Shown piece by piece: positions 1-4,724 of a stretch of DNA of 5,175 nt (the first letter of the stretch is position 1; every line of letters starts with the position of its first letter). Source of the stretch: Candidatus Omnitrophota bacterium (GTDB lineage: Bacteria; Omnitrophota; Koll11; Aquiviventales; Aquiviventaceae). The notes under the pieces were generated by a model. It searched no databases. It had not been told where the DNA came from and worked only from the letters and a program-made list of their open reading frames with translations. The stretch covers positions 1 through 5,175 of the forward strand of contig JACPXS010000134.1 in the NCBI GenBank assembly GCA_016196415.1. The letters run 5' to 3'. Both the position numbers and the translations under genes were made by a program.

Positions 1-48
1 CATCAGGATGTTGCGTCGATCCGCGCCAGCGTCTTGCAATCACGCTAG
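1..48 (+). CDS. possible 3' end of an upstream gene (partial)
   Basis: Frame 1 is open from the window edge for 15 codons (ending VLQSR) to a TAG at 46-48. The other two + frames are also open over most of this stretch, so the evidence is only that the reading frame, strand and G+C are compatible with a gene tail running in from the left. No domain can be recognised from 15 residues. No terminator follows it directly; the next thing downstream is the inverted-repeat element at 76. It could equally be non-coding. Confidence 0.2.
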   Translation, partial: HQDVASIRASVLQSR

Positions 49-75
49 CCGGGTAAATCGCTGAGTCGCTGTTAA

Positions 76-199
76 TGCCTCAGTGTGACGGGTGACGCGG
101 AGCCGGGGCCCCCGCCTGCCCGCAGCCGACGACGGCGAGCGTCCGGCGCGGCGAGGACAGGTGGGGTGGCGCAGCGGCGGGCCCCGTCAAACTGAGGCA
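76..199. repeat. MITE-like element, copy 1, with terminal inverted repeats
   Basis: The left end TGCCTCAGTGTGACGGG (76-92) and the right end CCCGTCAAACTGAGGCA (183-199) are reverse complements at 16 of 17 positions. They enclose about 90 bp of very G+C-rich sequence with no credible ORF. Copy 2 (3783-3929) shares the same ends and an internal block near the left end, GAGCCGGGG followed by CCCGC. Both copies have GCACTACC at or just beyond the right end (197-204 and 3926-3933). A short, non-coding, dispersed, inverted-repeat-bounded sequence fits a MITE or a large REP/BIME-like palindromic repeat. No flanking target-site duplication is clear, so mobility is inferred only from the two copies. 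Confidence 0.65.
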
Positions 200-204
200 C
201 TACC

Positions 205-348
205 GAATCGCTTGCGTGCGATGTCCTTCGCTCGGTGAACGCAGCGCGCGGTGTGCGACCGAAGGGCTACGTGCGTTGGCATGTGATGTGCTAAATCCTC
301 CAGAGGAGGTGGACCACGCGCCGCCTCGCAGGTCGGCTGACAACGCAG
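205..348 (+). other. structured, gene-free leader or small-RNA region
   Basis: No credible CDS is seen here, but several helices can be drawn. Helix one pairs CGGT (233-236) with ACCG (258-261) and CGCA (240-243) with TGCG (254-257), leaving a GAA bulge. Helix two is a 7-bp pairing, TGCGTTG (272-278) with CAACGCA (341-347), that would close a multi-branch junction. Inside it lie the competing hairpins CCTCC/GGAGG (297-301/305-309) and GAGGTGG/CCGCCTC (306-312/321-327). The stretch leads directly into an intrinsic terminator and then into a PEP-CTERM gene. That layout suits an attenuating 5' leader or a short stand-alone RNA. It matches no riboswitch class that I recognise. The folding was done by eye. 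Confidence 0.35.
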
Positions 349-386
349 AACGCAGGAGAGAGACGCTCTCTTCTGCGTTTTTTATT
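349..386 (+). terminator. intrinsic terminator upstream of the PEP-CTERM gene
   Basis: A 14-bp stem pairs 349-362 with 366-379, with a single G-T wobble (356/372) and an ACG loop. It runs into six T residues (378-383) followed by ATT. This is a textbook Rho-independent terminator on the + strand. It stands only 30 bases before the ATG at 413. It may therefore end an RNA made from 205-348, or act as an attenuator for the gene at 413. The motif AACGCAG occurs in tandem (342-348, 349-355), so either copy could pair with CTGCGTT at 373-379; a third copy lies at 238-244. Confidence 0.88.
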
Positions 387-399
387 CGGCGAATCGCCT

Positions 400-406
400 G
401 GAGGAG
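400..406 (+). promoter_or_regulatory. Shine-Dalgarno of the LTD/PEP-CTERM gene
   Basis: GGAGGAG lies 6 bases before the ATG at 413 and fixes that start. It sits 14 bases beyond the terminator's T-tract and ATT, so termination would remove the ribosome-binding site from the transcript. Confidence 0.85.
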
Positions 407-412
407 ATCAGC

Positions 413-1087
413 ATGGGCAAGTCAGGATGGTGGATGGGGCTGGTGTTGTTCGGGTTCATGGGGGTGAGCCAGCCGCCGGCGGAGGCGGTCATCCTGATTA
501 ATGAGGTGCTCGCCGACCCCCCGGCACTCCATGGGGATGCGAACCGCGATGGGGTCGTGAGCTCCACGCAGGATGAGTTTGTTGAGCTTCTCAACCTGTC
601 GCCGTCGCCGCATTCGCTTGCGGGCTGGACGTTATCCGACGCCGTCAAAGTGCGCCATGTGTTTTCGATCGATGCCGCGATCGCCGGAGGAGGCTTGTAT
701 GTCGTCTTCGGTGGAGGAGCTCCGCAGGGGTTTTCAGCAGCCGCGGTCGCTTCGACCAAGAGCCTCAGCCTGAACAACCCCGGCGACACGGTCCTCCTGC
801 GGGATGCGGACGCCGCGCTGATCGATGCGTTCACCTACGGTGCGGAGGGCGGGATGGACGCCTCGCTCACCCGTTCACCCGACGGGGTTGGTCCCTTTAC
901 GAAACATGCCGCGGTCAGCAGCCGCGCATTTTCCCCGGGCACCACAATCGAGGGGCTTGAGCGGATCTCCTTCTTGAGCCCGTCGACGGATGACCCGCCT
1001 CTTGTGCCGGAGCCGTCTTCGTTCTTCCTGCTCGGCATTGGCCTGACCGGCGTTCTCCTGAAGTCACCGTCGGGACGTTTCCCTTGA
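413..1087 (+). CDS. lamin tail domain protein with PEP-CTERM sorting signal
   Basis: This is a 224-residue exported protein. Residues 1-25 form a signal peptide (hydrophobic 6-19, cleavage likely after AEA). Residues 26-175 read as a lamin tail (LTD) beta-sandwich: LINEVLADPP, DEFVELLN, LAGWTLSD, YVVFGGG, GDTVLLRDADAALIDAFTYG and LTRSPDG are the usual LTD signatures. Inserted before the DEFVEL strand is DANRDGVVS (42-50), a dockerin- or EF-hand-like calcium-binding loop typical of bacterial LTD proteins. The C-terminus has VPEPSS (198-203), a hydrophobic segment (204-216) and basic residues K217 and R222: a PEP-CTERM tail, which in the family is processed by an exosortase at the inner membrane before surface or matrix delivery. 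The tail's basic patch is weaker than usual. The start is supported by GGAGGAG at 400-406. The ligand and exact role are unknown; no exosortase gene is in view. Confidence 0.9.
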   Translation: MGKSGWWMGLVLFGFMGVSQPPAEAVILINEVLADPPALHGDANRDGVVSSTQDEFVELLNLSPSPHSLAGWTLSDAVKVRHVFSIDAAIAGGGLYVVFGGGAPQGFSAAAVASTKSLSLNNPGDTVLLRDADAALIDAFTYGAEGGMDASLTRSPDGVGPFTKHAAVSSRAFSPGTTIEGLERISFLSPSTDDPPLVPEPSSFFLLGIGLTGVLLKSPSGRFP

Positions 1088-1170
1088 TTGATTTTTCCAT
1101 CACCGCGGGGGGATCGGAACATCGCGGCGTCCCCGATTGTGAGCGCGGTATCCGGGCGAACCGGTATAAT

Positions 1171-1177
1171 AGGGAGG
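1171..1177 (+). promoter_or_regulatory. Shine-Dalgarno (overlapping a -10-like box) of the AsmA-like gene
   Basis: AGGGAGG ends 2 bases before the ATG at 1180. Directly upstream is a perfect TATAAT (1165-1170), but no -35 box lies at 16-19 bp; the nearest candidate, TTGTGA (1137-1142), is 22 bp away. If TATAAT were used as a -10, transcription would begin at or after the SD, so the two signals cannot both serve the same transcript. I favour use as a ribosome-binding site on a transcript from upstream. Confidence 0.6.
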
Positions 1178-1179
1178 CC

Positions 1180-2556
1180 ATGAAGCGGCTGCTGCGCATC
1201 GTTGCGCTTCTCCTCCTGCTCGCGCTCATCGGGCTGGCGGTCTTCATCGCCACGTGTCACGTCGACCGCTACCGCCCGGTCTTGGTGGCGAAGCTCCAAG
1301 AGGCCATCGGGGCCCCAGTGGCGCTTGAGCATATTGCGCTTGGATGGAAAGGCGGCGTTGCGCTGGAGCTGCAAGGCTTCGCGATCTTCCCGCCAGGCCA
1401 GATCCAGGATGAACCGCTGATCCAGATGCCCTCAGCCAGCGCGCTGGTGCGACTGGGCCCGCTGTTGCGCCGAGAAATCCGGATTGCGTCCATCGTGCTC
1501 CAACGTCCCCGCATCCATGTGACGCGGGATGCGCAAGGCCGCATCAACCTCCTCGGGCTTGTCGCCGCAGCCGGTCCCGTTGCCGCGTCCGCCAAGACGG
1601 TGCCCGCGGGCGCCAAGTCGGTCTCGTTCACGATCGCCTCGCTGCGGATCGAGCAGGGCTCGCTCCATTGGACCGATGACGCCACCAGGCCGCCTATGGA
1701 TGTGCGGGTGACCTCGCTGGATGTCACCGTCAGCAACATCGTGGCCGGTCAGCCCATGGAGATCGACCTGCGCGGCGCGCTCGGGAGCGACCGACCTACG
1801 GTGCATATCATCGGGAAGCTCACCCCACCCAGCGCTTCTCAAGCCGGATCGCTTGAGCGCGCGAAGCTCACGATCGAGCGTCTTCCTCTCGAGCGCCTTG
1901 TTCCGGCTCCTCAACCCGGCGAGGTCCAGTTGCGAGGCAGCCTCACCATGGCGCTTCAAGGTCAGGCCGCCACGTTGGATCCGCCACAACTGATGCGTTC
2001 GATTTCAGGCAACGGCACGCTCACGCTCGAGGACCCGGTGATCGTGAACCTCAACATCCTCCGTGCGGTGTTTGAAAAGCTGTCGATCATCCCCGGCCTT
2101 GTCGAAGCGCTGGAAGCCCGACTCCCGCCCGCCGATCAAGCCAAGCTCACCGCCACGGATACGGTGTGTTCTCCGATCCACACGGCCCTGCAACTGGACC
2201 ATGGGATGCTGCGCTTCACCCAGCTTGAGATCCACACAGACACCTTTGGGCTTTCCGGCACAGGGCACCTTGGCGTGGACGGGAGCGTGCAGATTCAAGC
2301 CACCTTGCGCATCGAGCCGGCGTTTTCCTCGGCGCTCATCCGAAGCGTCAAGGAGCTGCAGGGCTTGACGAATCCCCGTGGAGAAATGGAGATCCCGCTG
2401 GCCATTCAAGGCCAAGCCCCTCGCGTGGCCGTCCTGCCGGACCTCCACGACGTCGCGTCCAAGTTGCTCGTGACGACAGTCCAGGATCTGCTTGGCAATC
2501 TCCTCCAGAAGACGCTCCAACACCAAGCCCCCTCCGACGGCTCGCCTCAGCCCTGA
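1180..2556 (+). CDS. AsmA-family envelope protein
   Basis: This 458-residue protein begins MKRLLRIVALLLLLALIGL, one N-terminal membrane anchor (about 4-24) with positive residues on the cytoplasmic side. A long beta-rich periplasmic domain follows. The first part (about 30-130) carries AsmA N-terminal features: a LEHIALGWKGGVALELQGF pattern, then RREIRIASIVLQRPRIHV. The C-terminal part (about 330-450) has the alternating strands of the family, with LSGTGHLGVDGSVQIQATL, MEIPLAIQGQAP and PDL. Known members of the AsmA/TamB/YhdP group bridge or line the envelope and are linked to outer-membrane lipid or protein assembly; the precise job here is inferred only from that. I prefer the ATG at 1180 to the TTG at 1084 because it has an SD and puts the hydrophobic anchor at the N-terminus. 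It lies 92 bases after the PEP-CTERM gene and 7 bases before the transporter. Confidence 0.85.
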   Translation: MKRLLRIVALLLLLALIGLAVFIATCHVDRYRPVLVAKLQEAIGAPVALEHIALGWKGGVALELQGFAIFPPGQIQDEPLIQMPSASALVRLGPLLRREIRIASIVLQRPRIHVTRDAQGRINLLGLVAAAGPVAASAKTVPAGAKSVSFTIASLRIEQGSLHWTDDATRPPMDVRVTSLDVTVSNIVAGQPMEIDLRGALGSDRPTVHIIGKLTPPSASQAGSLERAKLTIERLPLERLVPAPQPGEVQLRGSLTMALQGQAATLDPPQLMRSISGNGTLTLEDPVIVNLNILRAVFEKLSIIPGLVEALEARLPPADQAKLTATDTVCSPIHTALQLDHGMLRFTQLEIHTDTFGLSGTGHLGVDGSVQIQATLRIEPAFSSALIRSVKELQGLTNPRGEMEIPLAIQGQAPRVAVLPDLHDVASKLLVTTVQDLLGNLLQKTLQHQAPSDGSPQP

Positions 2557-2563
2557 GGCGCGC

Positions 2564-3796
2564 ATGAGCCGTGATCGCTGGTTGATCTGCGCCGCCGCAG
2601 GGCTGCGGGCGAGCGCTGCCGCCCTCTCAGGCATCATCCTCGCGCTGCATCTAGCGACCCTCGGTTTCGGTTCGTGGTCGATCGGCCTGGCCATCTCGTG
2701 CGGGTTAGCAGGCTGCGCGGCCGGCACCGCCCTTGTCACCATGGTGGCAGATCGGTTCGGAAGGCGCCCCACCTTGATCCTCCTATCGGGCTTCATGGGG
2801 CTGGGCGGGTTGATGTTTACGCTCAGTCGGCAGCTTCCGGTGTTGTTTCTGAGCGCGTTCGTCGGAATGATCAACGGCATGGGACGAGATCGAGGAGCGG
2901 GGATGACGCTCGAGCAAGCGATGCTCCCGCAGATGGCCGCGCCATCCCAGCGCACCACCGTGTTCGCGTGGTACAACGTCGTCGTCGATGTAGGGCATGC
3001 GCTCGGATCGCTCCTGGGCGGTCTGCCGGCGTGGTTGCGTCTGTCCCTGCCGTGTTCCAGATTGGCATCGTATCAATGGACCTGGGGCTTCTACAGCGTC
3101 CTGTGCCTGGGGGCCGGGCTGCTGGCCCTGCGACTCTCGCCGGCCGTGGAGCTCCGCGCGGTGAAGCCGGCTCCCCGGCTGTCGGCTGCTTCGCGCCCCC
3201 TGGTCGCGAAGTTTGCGGCGCTCTCAGCGCTGGACAGCGTTGGCGGAGGGTTTCTGACCACTGCGCTGCTCAGCTATTGGTTCTTTCAACGGTTCGGGGT
3301 GGATGAAGCGCTCCTCGGTCCCTTGTTCTGCGGCGCCCGTCTCGCCAACGGCCTCTCCCATGCGGGCGCGGCGTGGTTGGCACGACGGATCGGCTTGGTG
3401 AACACGATGGTCTTTACCCATCTGCCCTCAAGCCTCGTCTTGATGACGATCCCCTTCGCGCCGAATCTGCCCGTGGCCATCGCGCTCTTTCTGGTGCGTG
3501 AGTCGTTTGTCGAAATGGACGTGCCGACCCGCCAGTCGTATCTCGTCGCCGTGGTCAAGGATGAGGAGCGCACGCGCGCAGCCGGCGTCACGAACCTCGC
3601 GCGCAACATCTCCTGGGCGGTTGCCCCGATGGCGGCAGGATCGCTGATGCGCGTTGGCTTGCTCTCGGCGCCACTGGTGATCGGGCCCGGCCTGAAAGTC
3701 ATGTACGACCTCCTCCTCTATCGCGCGTTTCGCCACGTGCGTCCTCCCGAAGAACGCCCGAGATCCAGCCAAGCTCCCGATGGTGCCTTCATTTGA
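2564..3796 (+). CDS. major facilitator superfamily transporter
   Basis: This is a 410-residue inner-membrane protein, the usual MFS length, with about 11-12 hydrophobic segments. MFS motif A appears as VADRFGRRPTL (61-71), in the loop between helices 2 and 3. A degenerate second-half copy, WLARRIGLVNTM (271-282), lies in the equivalent loop of the C-terminal half. Another notable block is MDVPTRQSYLVAVV with ERTRAAGVTNLARN (318-348), around a cytoplasmic loop. The substrate cannot be read from the sequence; a drug/metabolite exporter or small-solute permease are both possible. The start at 2564 is 7 bases after the AsmA stop and is preceded by GAGG (2555-2558) that overlaps that stop, suggesting translational coupling. 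The last residues, GAFI, and the TGA lie inside the left terminal repeat of the MITE-like element that begins at 3783. Confidence 0.88.
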   Translation: MSRDRWLICAAAGLRASAAALSGIILALHLATLGFGSWSIGLAISCGLAGCAAGTALVTMVADRFGRRPTLILLSGFMGLGGLMFTLSRQLPVLFLSAFVGMINGMGRDRGAGMTLEQAMLPQMAAPSQRTTVFAWYNVVVDVGHALGSLLGGLPAWLRLSLPCSRLASYQWTWGFYSVLCLGAGLLALRLSPAVELRAVKPAPRLSAASRPLVAKFAALSALDSVGGGFLTTALLSYWFFQRFGVDEALLGPLFCGARLANGLSHAGAAWLARRIGLVNTMVFTHLPSSLVLMTIPFAPNLPVAIALFLVRESFVEMDVPTRQSYLVAVVKDEERTRAAGVTNLARNISWAVAPMAAGSLMRVGLLSAPLVIGPGLKVMYDLLLYRAFRHVRPPEERPRSSQAPDGAFI

Positions 3797-3929
3797 CGGG
3801 GCCTGCGACCGAGCCGGGGGACCCGCGAAGCGGGTCGGCGATGGGAGTGCCGTCCGCCGCAGGCGGCGGCCCGCTGCCTGCCTGCCGAAGCCTCGGCGCA
3901 GGCAGGCGCCACCCGGCACATTAAAGCAC
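3783..3929. repeat. MITE-like element, copy 2, with nested hairpins
   Basis: The left end GTGCCTTCATTTGACGGG (3783-3800) and the right end CCCGGCACATTAAAGCAC (3912-3929) are reverse complements at 14 of 18 positions. The left end resembles that of copy 1 (TGCCTCAGTGTGACGGG). Three perfect hairpins lie inside: GACCCGC/GCGGGTC (3820-3826/3830-3836), CCGCCGC/GCGGCGG (3854-3860/3863-3869) and GCCTGCCTGC/GCAGGCAGGC (3876-3885/3898-3907). No T-tract follows any of them, so this is not an ordinary intrinsic terminator. The element overlaps the last codons of the MFS gene, and its right end is 10 bases before the -35 box of the next promoter. Confidence 0.65.
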
Positions 3930-3939
3930 TACCCAGGTC

Positions 3940-3969
3940 TTGACGCGTAAGCGCCGGCTCAGGTACACT
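3940..3969 (+). promoter_or_regulatory. sigma-70-type promoter for the riboswitch-led operon
   Basis: The -35 box TTGACG (3940-3945) and -10 box TACACT (3964-3969) are separated by 18 bp, and each matches consensus at 5 and 4 of 6 positions respectively. Transcription would start near 3976, about 65 bases before the riboswitch aptamer. No other pair upstream of the aptamer is better. Confidence 0.7.
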
Positions 3970-4020
3970 TGGGCAATACGTCAGCATGACGCACCGATTG
4001 TGTTGACATTCTCGATCAGT

Positions 4021-4038
4021 CCACCACGAACGTGGTGG
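4021..4038 (+). other. hairpin in the leader just before the riboswitch
   Basis: CCACCACG (4021-4028) and CGTGGTGG (4031-4038) are perfect reverse complements with only AA between them; a realistic fold is a 7-bp stem with a GAAC loop. It has no T-tract. A small inverted repeat, CGTCA/TGACG (3979-3983/3987-3991), lies further upstream in the same leader. The hairpin may insulate or pre-organise the aptamer, or it may be a protein site in DNA. Confidence 0.5.
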
Positions 4039-4039
4039 A

Positions 4040-4152
4040 TCCGCCGAGTCCGCGGGCGGAGGCAAACCCAGAGCAATCTGGGGACGCAAAGCCACGGATC
4101 CTGAGCGCGGTCGCGCAAGCGGCCAAGTTGCAGGACCGCCGGGTTACCGAAA
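4040..4152 (+). promoter_or_regulatory. cyclic di-GMP class I riboswitch aptamer (GEMM-I)
   Basis: The GEMM-I conserved blocks occur in order. GGCAAACC (4061-4068) is followed by the short helix CCAGA/TCTGG (4068-4072/4077-4081) capped by a GCAA (GNRA) tetraloop. GGGACGCAAAGCC (4081-4093) follows. The second arm closes with CGG/CCG (4095-4097/4136-4138) and TCCT/AGGA (4099-4102/4132-4135), and GGGTTACCGAA (4141-4151) ends the motif. By alignment with the Vibrio cholerae Vc2 aptamer, the ligand-contacting positions G20, A47 and C92 correspond to G4062, A4089 and C4147, all conserved. Having G rather than A at position 20 predicts c-di-GMP over the cGAMP preference of GEMM-Ib. The distal part of the second arm carries an extra hairpin, GGTCGC/GCGGCC, with its own GCAA loop (4109-4124). 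It lies on the + strand ahead of the gene at 4277. Confidence 0.94.
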
Positions 4153-4278
4153 GAGTGTCCGATGGACGTACAATCCAGCCACACCGCAGAGGCCCACCGC
4201 GCTCAGCAGCGCGGGCGCATCGGCGCCGCTCGAGTCCTCTCCGTTCACCGCACGCCGCACGTGGTTCACGGCTTCCAT
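4144..4278 (-). CDS. candidate antisense small membrane protein (44 aa), speculative
   Basis: On the minus strand an ATG at 4278-4276 opens a 44-codon frame ending in TAA (4146-4144). It is preceded by AAGGAGG (4293-4287) with an 8-base gap, the best ribosome-binding site in the window. The product starts MEAVNHVRRAV and ends in a possible membrane segment, ALLSAVGLCGVAGLYV (29-44 region), followed by basic residues. By hand count G+C is about 75/50/77% over codon positions 1/2/3, which is coding-like, but the mirrored + frame has the same profile. Against it: its stop lies in the riboswitch, its start shares CATG with the + strand gene, and no promoter is evident. No family is recognised. 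Confidence 0.22.
   Translation of the reverse strand: MEAVNHVRRAVNGEDSSGADAPALLSAVGLCGVAGLYVHRTLFR
4153..4276 (+). promoter_or_regulatory. riboswitch expression platform with tandem hairpins
   Basis: Between the aptamer and the ATG at 4277 several helices are visible: GTCC/GGAC (4157-4160/4164-4167), CCGCGCT/AGCGCGG (4197-4203/4208-4214) and GGCGC/GCGCC (4214-4218/4223-4227). The last two are enclosed by AGAGG/CCTCT (4188-4192/4236-4240). CGTG/CACG (4260-4263/4267-4270) lies just before the start. None is followed by a T-tract, so control by an intrinsic terminator is unlikely; translational control or RNA stability is the better guess. No Shine-Dalgarno precedes the ATG at 4277. Confidence 0.5.
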
Positions 4279-4284
4279 GTCTGA
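4162..4284 (+). CDS. candidate leader peptide ORF (40 aa), speculative
   Basis: An ATG at 4162, 11 bases after the riboswitch core, opens a 40-codon frame ending in TGA at 4282-4284. It overlaps the start of the DUF948-like gene by 8 bases (ATGTCTGA). Such an overlap is typical of translational coupling and could explain how a gene without a Shine-Dalgarno is translated. Its own ribosome-binding site is weak (GAAAGAG at 4149-4155). The predicted peptide is rich in His and Arg and resembles no known family, so chance occurrence is quite possible. Its ATG lies in the loop of the small GTCC/GGAC hairpin. Confidence 0.22.
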   Translation: MDVQSSHTAEAHRAQQRGRIGAARVLSVHRTPHVVHGFHV

Positions 4285-4648
4285 CTCCTCCTTGGCGATC
4301 ATCCTCCTTGGCGTGCTGACGGGCTGTCTGGTGGCCATCACGTTCACCATTTGGCTGACCGCGCGGGAACTCCGGCAAACCCTGCGGCACGTCAATCGGG
4401 TGTTTCCACAGGCGGATCGCGCGCTGCGTGAAGCCCGCCGTTCGCTCCATGGCGTGCACGAGATCCTCACGCGCGCCAACCGCAGCGCCCATGATGTTGA
4501 ACGGGTCATCCGACGGGCTTGCGAGACGGTTTCAGGGGTCCTTGAGCGCGTCGCGGCCTTCCCGCATCGCGCTCAAGAATTTTTGTCCGGGCAGTTTGGA
4601 AACGGGGCGGGGGCGGAACCCCGCCAGCACCATCGGCGTCATCAGTAG
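4277..4648 (+). CDS. DUF948/YtxG-like small membrane protein
   Basis: This 123-residue protein has a single N-terminal membrane helix (about 6-27, LAIILLGVLTGCLVAITFTIW). A long amphipathic, probably coiled-coil helix follows (about 28-95), with heptad-like hydrophobics in RELRQTLRHVNRVF, RALREARRSLHGVHEIL and HDVERVIRRA. The tail is polar and His/Arg-rich. This architecture, with a YtxH-type gene directly downstream, matches the DUF948 (YtxG) family; in Bacillus ytxG and ytxH are neighbours in a general-stress operon. The assignment rests on architecture and neighbourhood rather than a diagnostic motif. The function of the family is poorly known. It is the first gene after the c-di-GMP riboswitch. 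The ATG at 4277 is the only start that includes the whole membrane helix, although no SD precedes it. Confidence 0.72.
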   Translation: MSDSSLAIILLGVLTGCLVAITFTIWLTARELRQTLRHVNRVFPQADRALREARRSLHGVHEILTRANRSAHDVERVIRRACETVSGVLERVAAFPHRAQEFLSGQFGNGAGAEPRQHHRRHQ

Positions 4649-4710
4649 AGGCCTGGCTTGCTGGGCGCCCTGGGCGGTCGTGGAGACCGTCGGGCGCGGT
4701 AAGCACAAAG

Positions 4711-4717
4711 AGGAGGG
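4711..4717 (+). promoter_or_regulatory. Shine-Dalgarno of the YtxH-like gene
   Basis: AGGAGGG lies 7 bases before the ATG at 4725. It decides the start against the much longer in-frame reading that begins at a GTG at 4428 inside the preceding gene. Confidence 0.85.
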
Positions 4718-4724
4718 TTGTGGA

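Noticed and set aside
296..327. T-box-like antiterminator (GAGG, then TGGACCA bulge, then CCTC)
   Set aside because: The bulge does not match the TGGNACC consensus, the helix does not overlap the terminator stem as a real antiterminator must, no stem I signature is visible, and the downstream gene is not linked to amino acids or tRNA charging.
216..467. 83-codon + strand ORF through the leader and terminator
   Set aside because: It runs through the terminator T-tract (Phe-Phe) and the real SD and start at 413, and has biased Arg/Ala-rich composition without a ribosome-binding site.
1084..1179. Longer AsmA-like protein starting at the TTG at 1084
   Set aside because: The extra 32 residues are polar and would bury the membrane anchor; the TTG overlaps the preceding stop codon without an SD, whereas the ATG at 1180 has AGGGAGG.
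2492..2563. Longer MFS protein starting inside the AsmA-like gene
   Set aside because: The 24 added residues are polar and basic, overlap the AsmA coding frame, and the ATG at 2564 has a GAGG site overlapping the AsmA stop.
2005..2976. Long minus-strand ORF (323 codons) across the AsmA-MFS junction
   Set aside because: It is the mirror image of high-G+C codon structure on the + strand, spans two well-supported genes, and its translation shows no coherent domain.
4003..4031. Perfect -35 hexamer TTGACA at 4003-4008 as a second promoter
   Set aside because: The sequence 16-18 bp downstream (around 4025-4031) is part of the CCACCACG hairpin and has no resemblance to a -10 box; the pair at 3940/3964 is better.
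3718..4095. Minus-strand ORFs across the transporter 3' end, the repeat and the riboswitch
   Set aside because: They cross hairpins and the aptamer, have no ribosome-binding site and no recognisable domain; they are shadows of G+C-rich sequence.
4197..4227. Riboswitch intrinsic terminator at the tandem hairpins
   Set aside because: The hairpins are strong but no run of T residues follows either of them, so they do not qualify as Rho-independent terminators.
4428..4724. In-frame upstream extension of the YtxH-like gene to a GTG at 4428
   Set aside because: It lies in an alternative frame of the DUF948-like gene and would add 99 low-quality residues; AGGAGGG before 4725 marks the true start.
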